A stretch of 64,000 nt of DNA from Alentia gelatinosa (GCA_950022655.1 OX465584.1:44870723-44934722), one strand, 5' to 3'; counted from the first letter of the stretch, positions 11,221-22,979 are shown. The notes: generated from the letters alone by a model not told the origin. A program made the numbers and translations.

Positions 11221-13171
11221 CGCCAGGAGCAATGGCTTCCGCAACGGCCGCATAGACAAAACTGACATCGACATCCCACAAAGCTGCCGCCAGCCAGATC
11301 TCACGGGCCACGGCCGAGACGACCGGGTCGTTGGTTCGGCCCGTGGCGATGGCCTCAACTGGAGCCATGTCGTCCATGTGGACGACGACGGCCGCCCCGG
11401 GCGGCGCCCCCCGCGCCGAGAGTAGCAATGCCCTGGAGAATGGCTACCGCGTGGAAGCGCGACCCGGGGCCGAGGGCGGCCGCGGTGCCGGGCGCCTCCT
11501 GGCGCAAGCTCGCGGTGGCCGTCTCAGCGACGATGACCGCGTCCCTGCTAGACACAAAGATACGAAACGGTTCTCTGTGTGGAGAAACCAGGACCACACT
11601 GTTGGCGGCCGTTGCATAACGGGTAAACCACCGAAAGTCCTCTTTTACCGCGGCTGGGATGGTCGCCACCCCCACTCCCGGGACCCGAGGTAGGAAGGCG
11701 AGAGCACGGGCGACGAACTTGCGGGCTTGTGATACGCAACGGGCGACGTATATGAGGCGGCCGACGATGGACTGGAGGCGGGCCCGAGTGATGGCTCTAC
11801 GGGAGATCCACGCCTTGCACTCCCTCACTACGTCGGCCAGCCGGTCCTCCGGGATGCGCAGGGTCATCGCGACCGTATCTATGTCAATACCTAGCCACTC
11901 CATTCGTTGGGCCGGAGGGCTACACTTATCTGCGGCGAGGACCAGGCCCAGGCGCCCCGCGAGGCCCTCGAAGGCGGTGTAGGCGTGCGTCGCTTCCTGG
12001 CGCGTGGCCTCGGTGCCCGCGAAGTCGTCGATGTAAGACAATGCGTGGTGGCCCCCACGGCCCAGGAGGAAGGTGACTGCACGTGTGACCCTCTGACAGG
12101 CCGAGGCCGAGAGGTGGGCGCCGAACGGGCAGCACGGGTCGATGTAGTACCTCCCCTTGGCCGCGACGACCTGGAGGGGAGGTCCCGAGGGTCCACCCGT
12201 AGCTGGCGGTAAGCCCGGGCCATGTCGGCTTTCCAAAGCCACGCCCCTTTTCCCAGTGCCCGAACTCTCTCCGCGAGGTCGGCGACCGTAGGGAGGGTGC
12301 ATGTCTGGGCGTACGGGAGGTGGGGGCCCATTTCCACGCCCGCGTTGACCCCGCCCCCGGGGGGGAAGGACATATCGACTATTACCCTCCTGCTGGAGGA
12401 GCCCCTCTTTGGACATGAGTCATGAGGGGAGATACGGCCGACCACGGGCTGAAGGGTAGGTCCCGGAACGGGCCTACCAACGCCCCCTGCCCGAGTTCCT
12501 TCTCCATGTAGGCCACGACGTGGCGGGGGTAATTCTCCGCGGAGGCGTGGTTGCGATGAGTGGAGGTGGGGGGGCTGGCGCCCGTGAATCCCATCGGCCA
12601 GCCGTACTCCAGAAATTCGACGACCTGATTATCGTGGTAGTCGACTAGTGCCGCCCTCCATGCATCGATCCACATGCCCGAGGGAACGGGTATCCGAGCC
12701 CCGAGGTAATTCGGGAGGCCCGAGACCCGGACCTCGCTGTAGGCCCTCTCAATTGCCTCGTGCCCCCCCCCACACTACAGGAGCAGGGCGAGGCCAGATA
12801 GATTTCACGACAGTAGCGTAGGCGGCAGGCCCACACCGTAGGGGCGCAACCCGAGGAACTGGGGGGGTACCTGCCGCGTCCTCACTGTCGCCTGCGGCGC
12901 CACCTGCTGTATCTGTCGACGCGCCTGTGGCGCCCTCTAGCGGTTCATCTGCTGAGGTGCTGGACGCGCCTCCGTCGTGGACATGGAGGGTATTTTCAAC
13001 ATAGTAATCAGTGGGGTGGGGGGGGCGCGCCGGGACAGCGACGGCCACGACCCCCCGTAACACATCCATCGGCCGTAGGCAAAATGTAGGCCGTAGGCGC
13101 GGGTGAACTAACGAATAACTCTTGTACATAGTCAGCTGAAGCGAGGCGGGACGGCTGAGGAGGCGCCTCGC
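11221..13171 (-). pseudogene. ORF2 (reverse transcriptase + RNase H) of element 1, broken
   Basis: The reading frame follows gag in the same frame after its TAG (13172-13174), with the first ATG at 13129, then shifts at a C9 run near 12771, again near 12390-12440, near 12180, and near 11400-11430. Pieced by motif: an RT N-terminal region with FSPWSAVSPLM, then RRVIVDMSFP, a WKADMARAYRQL block, CPFGAHLSA, the catalytic YIDD (about 12024-12035), WLGIDID, and a post-RT helix region with LQSIVGRLIYVARCVS. The RNase H part is weak: a VVVHMDD block and a GRTNDP block are recognisable, but the final Asp motif (ADALSR in element 2) is not. RNase H runs into the recombinase near 11220. It would copy the element RNA into DNA. 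Confidence 0.7.
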
Positions 13172-14392
13172 CTACCGACGAAAAACCTGGGGGGGGGGGG
13201 TGGAGACTTGATCTGAGATGCGTGAAGCGCTTGCGGGACTTGCCGCGCTTAGATTCCTCTGCTTTACCCTGCATGCTACCTCTGAGTGGCCGTTGGATGC
13301 CCCCGTATACACCGCACAGTAGGCGCAGATATGGTTCATGCGAATGCCCGATTCCACATGCCCGGGGGGCTTATCACCCCCCCCCCCCCCCCCCGATTTG
13401 TTGAATGGCTGGCATGGCCTTGCTGTGTCGTCCCTAGCCTTTTTGCCCTTTGCGTTATCGACTGCATAGGTTATGCGGCCGGCATAGACCTGTGAGATCG
13501 CCACCCTGAGCAGCTGAATACGATTGTCCTCGAGCCAGCCTAAGCGTAGGCGGCATTCGCTGACCATCGCAAATACCCTCTCGGACCACCTCCGGACCTG
13601 TGAGAAGTCGAACTCCCGGGCGTCCTCGAGGACATCCTCCAGGTGTGCCACCAGAGGTGCCACGTATTGGGGGGGGAAATCAGTGTCATTTATAATTCGT
13701 AATAATGCCCATGCATATTCTGCCAATGTGAGTTCGTTCAGGCCTGTCTTCGCTCTCTCCGGGCCTCGATGCACATATAAATGGGGAAAGAATTTATATT
13801 TACCCGCTTCATTGACCCTCAAGGCCGTGGACTCCAGTATTTTTCGGACCTGGTCCTCCACCTCGTCGTCGGGCCTAGCCGGCCTAACGGTCATAGGCGG
13901 CACCATGGCTGCCGCCCGTCTCTGCTCCAAGAGCGCGGCCTGGAATGTGGTGCCCTGGGATGCCGGCTGTGCGAGCGCTGCCGCCGTGTTGTCGGGTGCC
14001 ATGGTGCCCAGTATAGCGGCCGACGTTCCCGCGTAGGCTGCCAGCGCGGTCGGGACTCCTCCTTGTTGAGCGGGGGCCGATGCCACCACTTTCTCGATCA
14101 AAGCATTCTCCATACCGTCTGTGATGCCCTGGAGAACTCGTGACTGCAGTGTCTCGGCCGTTGGCGCTTGCATCGAGGGAGGCGATGTGGTCTTATTTGC
14201 TGAGGTGCCTGGATCTGTACAGGCGCCATTGCCCTTCAGCTTTGCCGCTATCTCCGCGAGGGCCGTTTCCAAAACGCTAAATCTTCTGTCGAAGCTCGCG
14301 AACTTGTCGCTAAAAACGACATCGTCATTGTCTTGGTCCTCAACTACCTTCGTCTGGTCCTTCGTTTTTCGCTTTGGAGTGTTTTTACCCAT
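13172..14392 (-). CDS. Gag-like ORF1 of element 1
   Basis: 406 codons starting with ATG at 14392, in a lysine-rich N-terminus (MGKNTPKRKTKDQTK), with a short predicted coiled coil at about residues 30-53. The middle region shares a RRWSERVF/RRWSNYVF block with element 2 Gag (about residues 267-274). A zinc-knuckle of CX2CX9HX4C form is at C356, C359, H369, C374. The preceding half-site, which in element 2 reads CRDFNGERGC, is here CQPFNKS followed by six glycines encoded by an 18-bp homopolymer (13377-13394), probably an expansion or assembly artefact. It would package element RNA. It ends in TAG, after which ORF2 continues in the same frame. Confidence 0.75.
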   Translation of the reverse strand: MGKNTPKRKTKDQTKVVEDQDNDDVVFSDKFASFDRRFSVLETALAEIAAKLKGNGACTDPGTSANKTTSPPSMQAPTAETLQSRVLQGITDGMENALIEKVVASAPAQQGGVPTALAAYAGTSAAILGTMAPDNTAAALAQPASQGTTFQAALLEQRRAAAMVPPMTVRPARPDDEVEDQVRKILESTALRVNEAGKYKFFPHLYVHRGPERAKTGLNELTLAEYAWALLRIINDTDFPPQYVAPLVAHLEDVLEDAREFDFSQVRRWSERVFAMVSECRLRLGWLEDNRIQLLRVAISQVYAGRITYAVDNAKGKKARDDTARPCQPFNKSGGGGGGDKPPGHVESGIRMNHICAYCAVYTGASNGHSEVACRVKQRNLSAASPASASRISDQVSTPPPQVFRR

Positions 14393-14427
14393 CTTTGCGA
14401 GTGATTTGAGTGAGCACCTAAATCAGC

Positions 14428-14569
14428 TTCCTAAGCAAACGGCGGCTTGAAGATCGCTGGAGGCGCCCTCTGTGGAGTACTGTGCGCATCTGCGAAGCGA
14501 TCGCGTAAGCGCTAGGTGGCGCCACTCATTCCTCCCGTAGAATTACTACCAATATCCAATTAGCCTCAA
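14428..14569 (-). repeat. Element 1 split repeat A1
   Basis: The 5'-most repeat of the element on the minus strand. It matches 9904-10045, including AGATCGCTGGAGGC and GAAGCGATCGCGTAAGCGC. The outer flank after CCTCAA is unrelated to the internal B repeat. Confidence 0.85.
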
Positions 14570-15516
14570 GGGGAAGAGGCTCAGAGTCCTAAGGCCCTGC
14601 TCTATTGCGGTGATTCATGATACTGTATCTGAAAATCTATGACTTACCTGAGCAATACTTTTCCTAAATAATAATAAAAAGTTATTCCCCTATTCTCAGT
14701 CCGCTCTTATTTATCTTTACCAAATCGTGCCGTATTGTTCTTGCCACCATCTTACCATAATTGATGGTGTTGCTCCATTAGTGGTCCACTCCTGCAAGAA
14801 TTGTTTTTTGTCAGGCTGACCTCGATAGGCACTGGTTTGGAGCACTTGCTCCACTGCGCTCAATTAACGCGATTATGAAGATACCCACGATCAGGTGCCT
14901 ACTGTCGCACAGTCTTGTAGACGGTGGCCTTACTACACACAATAGGCAAGTTCCCCGTTCAGCCAATATTTAAAAACTGTCCTAACTTTCGGCCTCCGCT
15001 CATGGGTTTATGGTTTCCATGTATTGCCCAGAATCTCTGACCGCATCCATTGCGGTGGAGGCGAGGAAGCAATCGATGCAGGAGCTGTTCTCACATCAAA
15101 CCTACAACCCATATCTGATTTGTCTAAGGTCATTGCAAGCATTTATTCTCAGCATTGAAAAGCTTTATGAACAGGGAAGTCGCCTCTAAATCGGACCAAT
15201 GTACTGCAATTAGTGAGAGAATTAGTCAAAAATCAGAGGAAATCGTACTGCGATTACCAGCTGATTAAATACGCTGATGATGTGCTGATCGTCACAGCCC
15301 TAACTCCAGACAGCTCCACTATCAGGAATGGGAGGAAATTAAGCACTGATCGATCCGAGACCAAATGATTGCCCCTGAATCGCCCCTGAGTCCACTGCAG
15401 TGGAGCACCACCGTTAACATGATGCTGGATACCCCTACAATGAGGTTCCAGTTTATACATCCCTATTGTTACCAATCATACTGGCTTCTATGTGAATCTA
15501 GATTAGTCATCTCCAT
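14570..15516. other. Non-coding stretch, no gene recognised
   Basis: Sequence of mixed composition without an open frame of note. Nothing recognised on either strand. Confidence 0.6.
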
Positions 15517-16319
15517 TAAAACCCTGCGTAAGGTCACCCTTCCTTCTGGGCCAAAGTGTCCGCGTGCACAGGGTGTCCACTTAAACGGGGTTTTAAGGTT
15601 TCCACCGGCCGAATATACAAGTGTTAAGTATCGATATGTAGGAGAGACATAGGCGATAATAGATCCATCTTCTAATATCTTAATTGGATCCGAATTTATT
15701 AAACCTTGAATTACAAAATGTAGTTTCTAGGAATATACTCACACATACTGATAAAAACACAGATTATACTATTTTTGTTAGGGTGTCCGTCAGAGGTGTC
15801 TTATTACACGGAGTCATAGGTATTTTCGTACCCAAATAACTGTTCGCTTACGTGAGTTATCTGCTTAATATATAAGCGAGGTTTCTGCTTATGCCCCGGT
15901 GAAATTAAACATCTGATACAGGGGAAAATGTGCATTTCGAGCAAAAGTGTCCGCTTTTTTTTCTTTTTTTTAAATTCGGTAAGTTTATTATAGACGACAT
16001 ACATGTATACATTCACTAACTTTAAGCCAGTGTTCTTCCAACAGTGCAATCCGACGATACAGGTGGACAGAAAAAAAGTAACAATTTGATGTCTTGGTGA
16101 TACAGTTTACAATCGTTATGTTTATAATAGTTTTAATCCATGCAGGTCATATGACTCTGCAGAATCTGTTAATCAATCAACTCTGGTTTTTCCTTCATTC
16201 CGGTTTTTGCGTGTTCCTTCACCACGTCCAAGTACATAATAATACATTATATACCGTAAACAAAGTACTTCGACTGGAGGTGTCTGCTTCATGGGTTGTC
16301 CGTTACACAGGGTTCTACG
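15517..16319. mobile_element. Pogo-like TIR element, decayed
   Basis: The left part (15517-15599) has AAAACCCTGCGTAAGG and GTCCACTTAAACGGGGTTTT, closely related to the left end of the element at 3105. At the other side, 16298-16316 read on the minus strand gives GTAGAACCCTGTGTAACGG, an end of the same type. The interior has further GTCCGCTT-like stretches (about 15945) and no ORF of note. The outer borders are approximate. Confidence 0.4.
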
Positions 16320-19317
16320 GCAAAATAGCTGTATTTATTGGTACCAAATAAACTGCATTAAGTCAGTTGCCATTTTGTAGCAGCTCTTCCCTGTCTTGAT
16401 GTTGACTCTAGAGCAGCCATGTAGTGAATGGCATGTATAACCTCATTATCACTCTTTCTAGTTTCCGGTCTTGCCACATGGGGGCAGGGTGCACTGAAAT
16501 GACACCTGAGTTGTAAGTGACATGAGCAGTCCTCCTGCAATGTGCAACAGACTGGAGCGAGACTGGTCAATCCTTGCCAATCCCAGGACAGAGCTTACAA
16601 GCTTACCCTGTACCAAGATACCACCTGGTGTATATAACCTAGAGAAAACCTGTTATTAAATCAGTTAAGTTCTTGACTCATAGTAGTGCCTAGGACATCT
16701 GTGTTTCATTCTTACTCCCTTCTTCTTAAGGTCTACATCTAGAGCTAGTCTAGGCCTCTAGGCTTTACTTGGTGTTTGTGCGTACTCTGAAATATAGTTT
16801 GTAAGATGTGGTAATATACTAATGAATTACCATCTGAAAACTGTCTATCGATATCTTTAGTTCATGAAAAGTCAGTATTTAGTTTGCACATAAAAGGAAA
16901 GTTATTTCCCCATTATTACAAAACATACTGCATACATTAGTTCACATCACGTTTATAGGCGAGCATTGCTTTGCCTCCGGTTAAACAAGGATTAAAACTA
17001 TTTCATACATTTTTTCATGGATAATTAGAATAGCGTCGGTCAATTGTGTCCCAACTGAGAAGCGGCCGTTATTGAAGCCCTCTCGCCATATATCAATCAA
17101 TGACTTGCCGGGAACGGCGAATGACACTTGGCTATAAATGCAGGTTCGATGTATTGTTATTAGATTTCTTTTTATTAAACACAAGCATTCGACGATATAT
17201 TAGTCGTTCTTCCACGTTCGCATAGACAAAACGAAACATGGTATAACAGGGTGTAAAAATATACAATGATGGACTTTCACCGCTTAGTGAATATGCTCTG
17301 CTTTGCCGTACAAGCAGGTCGTGGTTGAGAATATAGCACTATAAGTCGACACGTTATATTGAAACCCAACACAACGATTGTATTCAGTACACAATAGAGA
17401 ATCTAATTTACTATCTACAATCACAAACACTACTGTCAACAGTCCCCACTCATCATTTGTTGCATCGCGTTCTTTTGATTAGGGTACCAGCTGTACTGCG
17501 TAATTGCTACAAATTGTTTCATATACAAGCTGACCATTTAGACGCACAATAATGAACTCCCTGAATGGCAACTCGACTTGACGGCAGTGACGTGTTTTAA
17601 CAATGGGATACCCTCATTGCTACGTAGCAGCAGGTAAGAAAGGTAATTAATAGACCTTCCACCTGTTGGCACGAGTGTAGACTCACACTTTCAGTGTACA
17701 GCAGGTGCCGGCCAAACGGTAAACAAAAAGTAATCAATTTCTGCGAAAGCATATACAATACAATGTTAATGTCATTGTCATTGCCGTGTTCAGGGACACG
17801 ACTTCGACAATATTGTTCTAAGACTCTAATAATTTTCCATCTACAGTTACTAAATATATTCTCATTTAAGAAATAGAAATGGTATTGATGGTTTCTGCAT
17901 TGCCATTTTTTCGGGAGCCTGGATTTTTATCTATCGATGTTACTACAATTGAACAGTAGGTTCTGTACTGATCATACCTATTTGTCTCCCAAATGTAATG
18001 AAATACGATTTAAGTCTCTGCCACACAAATAAATTATTCATGAGGACACGACTCGAAAGGAATTATTTTCTTTAAGGGAACAAAGCATTTTTGAATGAAG
18101 GACTGTAATCTTATTAGGAGATGGATATATTCACCGAAAGTAAAGGTAGGCGGTTTTGATTTTAAACTGTGGGGTTGCAATCACCACTCATTTACTTTCT
18201 ATCAGCATATGCAATGTACTTTCATATATAAGTTTAATTGCAATCATCCTACTAATTCGAGTAATACAGATTATGTATATCATATACCTCGTCATATGGA
18301 TAGACTAGCACTTGAGGACATATTTAGAAACAAAAGAAAATGTGCGCTCGAATTTAAGTAAACGAAGTTCATAGAAAAACACTTCAACTGAATTCCAGTT
18401 ATTTATAGCAGCCATATAAATAGAGAAGAAGAAAAAAACCGAAAGCTGGCGTAATGTCAAATAAAACACGGCACAAAAACATATCTGACGACTTGCCCTA
18501 CGTTTCCATATGTGTCCTTAATATACAACTAAAGAGCTGCAGTTTACGATTCTAGTTGGTCCATTTTCACATAAGTTGGAAGCAACCCTTTAAACTTATT
18601 CATTTATTTGACCAAGTTGTATACAAAGGAAAGGTTGGCAGAAATATATGCATTGGAAATCGACCATTGATTCATACCGTTCCGCTGATCTGAAATAGTC
18701 GCCGACATATAATTGGCGATATTATAGTATGAGAGGATTATGGTGGGTGAATGAAATCTATTCCGCGCTGTTTTGGTGGATTAGACTAACCGAGTTTGCA
18801 GATCTCGTCGGGTAAGATAGATCGCGACGCGATCATCGCAAGATGATACAAACCCGGCAAGGTAAATAAAAACGAGGCGATCATCGCATCACATCGATAA
18901 TGGGGCCAAGCTTTCGAGTGAGTGTTTTCATGTACGATATCACGGATCCGTCGCACCGAGCAGTATGATTTGCAGCGGAAGTATAGTATTTGCGGCGGAA
19001 GTATGATATCAGGGTTCGTAAATACATTGTTGTATACATAGTGAATACATTAGAATAAATTTTCGGTCCTGCCTGTTTTTGTTTTTTTTTCTTTATTTCG
19101 ACCAGTTCTGTCAATTCAGACAGATCTTCCACTGGAAGTTCGTTCAGTGATACATCAATGCTACATCAAGATTGAGAGGTCCTTTACATTAGGTTGTTGT
19201 GACATACAATGAGATGAGATGGTAATGGGTTACAGAATAGGCACCAGTAATTGCACCAACACAAAAGGTAAGTCAGTATTGCACAGTATTATATTGCACA
19301 ATAATTTTTATAAGACT
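16320..19317. other. Non-coding stretch, no gene recognised
   Basis: AT-rich sequence with short open frames only. I saw no recognisable domain, RNA gene or repeat pair. The tract around 18830-18900 has GCGATCATCGCA twice, possibly a decayed inverted-repeat element. Confidence 0.55.
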
Positions 19318-20409
19318 CTATGACCATTCATATACAGACAGCTTTCTCTTTACAGTTATTTTAAATTCTTTCTTGGATACAAGATGTTGCGTGCTGACAT
19401 CTAAAGCTTCCCATAATTTACTGCCTCTATAATATGGTGAGCGCTGATATTTACTCGTTTTGACCCGATTCATAATAAATTTGACACAATCATCTCGTCT
19501 TGTTCTTCTTATCCTATGATCAATATTCTCTGGTATTTTTGACAGTTTAAACATAGTGGACAGCATAGACATATTTCTGCGGCAGTCTAGGTAGTCTACA
19601 TGGTACTTCTTATGTAATGTATCTATTCTCTGCCTTTGAAGTGTGAACCCTTGTACAATACGTAATGCCCTATTCTGTAACAGTTGTAAACTATCTATGT
19701 CAGCCTTAAGGGCTCCATCTACCACAAAAGCACAGTATTCAAGCATGGGGCGAATTACAGTAACATAAATCGTTTTGGTTACTTCCAGGCTGATACATCT
19801 CCGTAGTTTTTGTAGTTTAAACAATCTGGAATTAACACTTCTAACGGTTTCCTTCAAATGTGGTTTGAAAGTTAGCGCAGAATCGATTACAACCCCTAGG
19901 TATCTATATCCAGTCACCATAGATAGTGTCTGGTTACCGCAACTTAAGTCTAGATTTGGCAAATAGTGTATTTTCCGTTCTGAGGAATACCATACAGTCT
20001 TTGTTTTGTCTGAGTTAATTGTCATACCATTGTCTAAACACCAGTTGTTCACAACATTTAGAGCTGATTGTAAATGAGTACAGGCTACCATACTATCCTT
20101 GTGCGAACTATATAAAACGAGATCATCCGCGTATTGTATGTGTCTGCAGTCAACAATATCATCGCACATGTCATTGACAAAAAGAATGAACAGGAGAGGC
20201 CCCAAAACTGAGCCTTGGGGGACACCATAACGGATTCTGGCTAAGGATGATCTTGAGTTATTAATGTGAACTAATTGGTACCTGTCCTGCAAATAGTCTA
20301 TTACCCAATTTATGATTAAGTCTGATAGACCAAAGACTGCTCTCAACTTCGCTATTAGTAGGGGGTGCGAGACAACATCGAACGCCTTACGTTTGAAAAG
20401 CGGTATCAC
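19318..20409 (-). pseudogene. 5'-truncated LINE (non-LTR retrotransposon) reverse transcriptase
   Basis: 363 codons covering the second half of a non-LTR RT. Visible motifs: KAFDVVSHPLL (motif of the catalytic region), YGVPQGSVLGPLLF at about residues 61-74, the catalytic YADD at 93-96, INSDKTKT, YLGVVID, and a C-terminal region with YYRGSKLWEAL. The pattern fits the Jockey/CR1 group; the exact clade is uncertain. The frame loses similarity just upstream of KAFD, near 20400, so the endonuclease and the first RT blocks are missing, the usual 5' truncation of LINE insertions. The 3' end at 19241-19317 has a repeated TATTGCACA motif and no poly-A, which is seen in CR1/L2-like tails. Confidence 0.75.
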
Positions 20410-21050
20410 AGTGACCGTTGAAGGGAGTGGAGAGCGGCATCCGGAGATTTATCGGGATAACATCCGGTTACCAATCAACCAATACCTTTCACAGGTTTAT
20501 TCACTGCGGTATTTCACTTATTGTTTAGCGTCACAAATACTTTCCACGTTACCCGGTTACCTGATGCGCTAACCGGAGGTTTCTTGGTGACGCTTATATG
20601 GACTAAACAACATTCCGCTCTTAACTGGTCACCCGAGCAGTCGATTTTTAATCTTACTTCGATATATAACTAATTATCTTAATCTTAGACATGTATTTCT
20701 TGATGTGTAGGACTGGGTTTGTCCTAATGTAATATTGAATAAACCCTGTTTTGATAATTTCCGCCATACACGCTTTCGTCTCAATTATTCTATCACATTA
20801 ATTATCGTATAACTTAATGGTTTGTTGTACTAATATTATATATATATAATTTCTTAATCCCAGACTCACAGGTCTGTTACAGTGTACAGCTTAAGAGTGA
20901 GTGACAAAACCGTTAACATGTGGAACAAGCTACGTCATATGGTTACTTAGTTACCTGGTTACCAACCACAGTGGTGGCTGGCTACTAGAAAGTTACATAG
21001 ATACCAGTTTGTTTAGCTTCGGTAATTATATAGTCATACTAGTATAACAT

Positions 21051-21051
<1 letters not shown>
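20410..21051. other. Non-coding stretch with repeated GGTTACC motifs
   Basis: No gene. CCGGTTACC occurs repeatedly (near 20461, 20549) and GGTTACCAACCAC near 20957, partly as inverted copies (GCGCTAACCGGAGG near 20567). This may be a decayed TIR element, but I could not match two clean ends. Confidence 0.4.
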
Positions 21052-21055
<4 letters not shown>

Positions 21056-21125
<70 letters not shown>

Positions 21126-21151
21126 GTGTGTGTAGGTGTGTGTGTAGGTGT
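21056..21151. repeat. (TG)n microsatellite
   Basis: A (TA)n run gives way at about 21064 to roughly 30 TG units, followed by TGTAGG interruptions to 21151. Simple-sequence DNA between two LINE fragments. Confidence 0.9.
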
Positions 21152-21199
21152 ACTGTATCAAAAAGGAAAAAGCCGAATTATCAACCTAGAATTTAACTT

Positions 21200-21460
21200 G
21201 GCAACGAGTTACTAAATGGGGTACATGAGTATTGATACCTTGGAGTGGTATTGGACACGACTCTGAGTTACCAATCACATATTAATAGCATTATAAAGAA
21301 AGTAGCGTTCCGTTTGTACCAATTAGCAAAAGTGCGTTCATATTTGAATATTAATGGAGCACTTAACCTTTATAAAGAATCGATATTACCTTATCTTGAT
21401 TATGGCAATATCAAAACGAAGGTGACCTGGTATGGGTCTAAGTTAAAAGGGATGGGGTAA
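21200..21460 (+). pseudogene. LINE reverse transcriptase fragment
   Basis: A short open stretch on the plus strand reads YLGVVLDTTLSYQSHIN and then a block ending LPYLDYGNI. This equals the region after the RT catalytic site in the LINE at 19.3 kb (there YLGVVIDSALTFKPHLK). It is a different LINE family member, broken at both sides, in opposite orientation to the larger fragment. Confidence 0.6.
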
Positions 21461-22526
21461 TGATAATCACATTGGTAATGAGATATTCCGAATTTTTTAA
21501 ACTGTTTACTTATGCTATTCATAGCCAGCACGAATAATTGAAACTAATGTAACAATGATTCTGTATGTATGAGTTGTGAATTCTGGAAGTAGTAGACCGT
21601 GATATCTTTCTCTAAACGAACATCTCTAATAAAAGCAATCAAAAAGAAAAGTATATCGTTGTGGCGATTGAGTCGCATCACTTGGGCCTACACATTGAGC
21701 TGTCGCAGTTAGACCTAAATGCACACTAAAAAAGTGTATTGATTTAAAAGTCGTCTTTTCTGACAAATTCTGCTATAAATTCCCCTCTGAAGGAATACTT
21801 CTTTTAAGAGGAATTTACTCTAATATTACAAGTCCCTTCTAAGTGACAATTTTGAAGGATGTGAAGGAAAACACCTTTCAAAGGAGGGGGCTACCATAAT
21901 TTATCTTATACGAAATTGTAATTAATAATAGAGGTAACGCATCTATAGAAGTACCTAACGATCCTTTAAGCTTCAGATCATGAGTCTTGTGAATGCTGAG
22001 ACACGAAATCAATACATTTGTCAAGAGCCAGTCACATGGGATTGACCTCTATGGGTACTTCGGCATGAGCAATATGTAACCTTTTTATTAAGGCATTCGA
22101 GGGCTTCCGACTCACACTGAGCTGCTCGGGTAGGTTGACAGTGCAGCTCGCCAGTATCGTGCTGTGCGCCTCACCATGCAGCCACCCAGACTGGCAGAGT
22201 GCAGCCAAACCGCCACCCATCGTAGAGACAGCAGCTGTAGCTGTGATAGTTGGACACAATTCTTTGCCACATTTTTGGTTTATCACCTTTGTGATTGTCA
22301 TTGAAGTTTTCACTTTATCTAGCAAAGTTAGGCGGCCTACTCATTGAATCCGCAACAACAGTTCACATGTCCGCTGCACCACATCGGTGCCACGCCAGGT
22401 CTGACATCTAGTGGACAAACTGGAAACTACTATGGCGGCGCTGCGGACAGTGAAGAGTCATCAGAGAATAAGTCTCCAGAACAAGTCTCAATAGGCAGGA
22501 TCGCCTTCAGATGATACATGTATATC
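21461..22526. other. Non-coding stretch, no gene recognised
   Basis: No gene. The open frames at 22032-22325 (-) and 22135-22347 (+) overlie each other and show no known domain. Confidence 0.6.
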
Positions 22527-22615
22527 TGCAAATCAAGTGTATACACTTGATTTGCATATATATATATATATACAGAAATGAATGTAGCGGGATATATCCC
22601 GCTACATTCATTTCT
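22527..22615. repeat. Two adjacent perfect palindromes separated by (AT)n
   Basis: 22527-22556 is a perfect 30-bp palindrome centred on GTGTATACAC. 22574-22615 is a perfect 42-bp palindrome with arms beginning AGAAATGAATGTAGCGGG. Between them lies TATATATATA-type DNA. Both could fold into long cruciforms. Neither is linked to a gene. Confidence 0.9.
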
Positions 22616-22756
22616 AACAGGGGTCTCCTCTAGAGCAATGGGATCGTAGTTCCCTGTGGCTGAGAATATATGGAGTACTTATATATGGAGTGGGGTATTG
22701 TTTATTTTACGATTCGAAGGCGGTTCTGGATTTATCTCACCCATATTACTGTTATG

Positions 22757-22974
22757 CTGGAGACACACCAAACGAGAAACGTGGCGATTTCCAGAACTGC
22801 CAACACAAAATGGCGTGTATGTAAGCTATTATTTCATATTTCACCGAAGTATTGCTTCAGAGCCGCTAAATTATCGGTGGGAGATATTACTATAAAATAA
22901 TATCATACATACACGTACATTTCTGTTGGAAATTCTGGAAATCGCTGCCGTTACTCGCTTGGTGTGTCTCCAGC
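22757..22974. mobile_element. MITE, family with GCTGGAGACACACCAA ends (copy 1)
   Basis: About 220 bp. The left end GCTGGAGACACACCAAAC and the right end, read on the minus strand, GCTGGAGACACACCAAGC form TIRs of about 45 bp that continue into CGATTTCCAGAA. TTA flanks both sides (22752-22754 and just after the right end), a 3-bp duplication of the kind left by PIF/Harbinger transposases. No ORF, so non-autonomous. The second copy is at 35145-35366. Confidence 0.65.
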
Positions 22975-22979
22975 TTTAG

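Larger units (their letters stand above)
9655..14569 (-). mobile_element. Ngaro-like YR retrotransposon, element 1 (GC-rich, pseudogenised)
   Basis: On the minus strand the order is A1 (14428-14569), gag, ORF2 with RT and RNase H, tyrosine recombinase, B1 (10044-10247), A2 (9904-10045), B2 (9655-9858). A1-ORFs-B1-A2-B2 split direct repeats are the defining architecture of Ngaro and PAT elements. The coding interior is strongly GC-rich compared with the AT-rich flanks. Several frameshifts and at least one nonsense codon make the copy inactive as written. No methyltransferase domain is visible, which argues against DIRS in the strict sense. At the ends A stops in CCTCAA and B starts in AATTATAACGG; the AA is shared at the internal junction. 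Confidence 0.85.

Noticed and set aside
11331..12425. Long open frames on the plus strand across element 1 (11331-11693, 11659-11982, 11907-12212)
   Set aside because: They are shadows of the GC-rich minus-strand RT gene, without domains.
9655..14569. LTR retrotransposon interpretation of the flanking repeats
   Set aside because: The two repeat types are split (A1 alone on one side, B1-A2-B2 on the other), there is no integrase, and a tyrosine recombinase is present.
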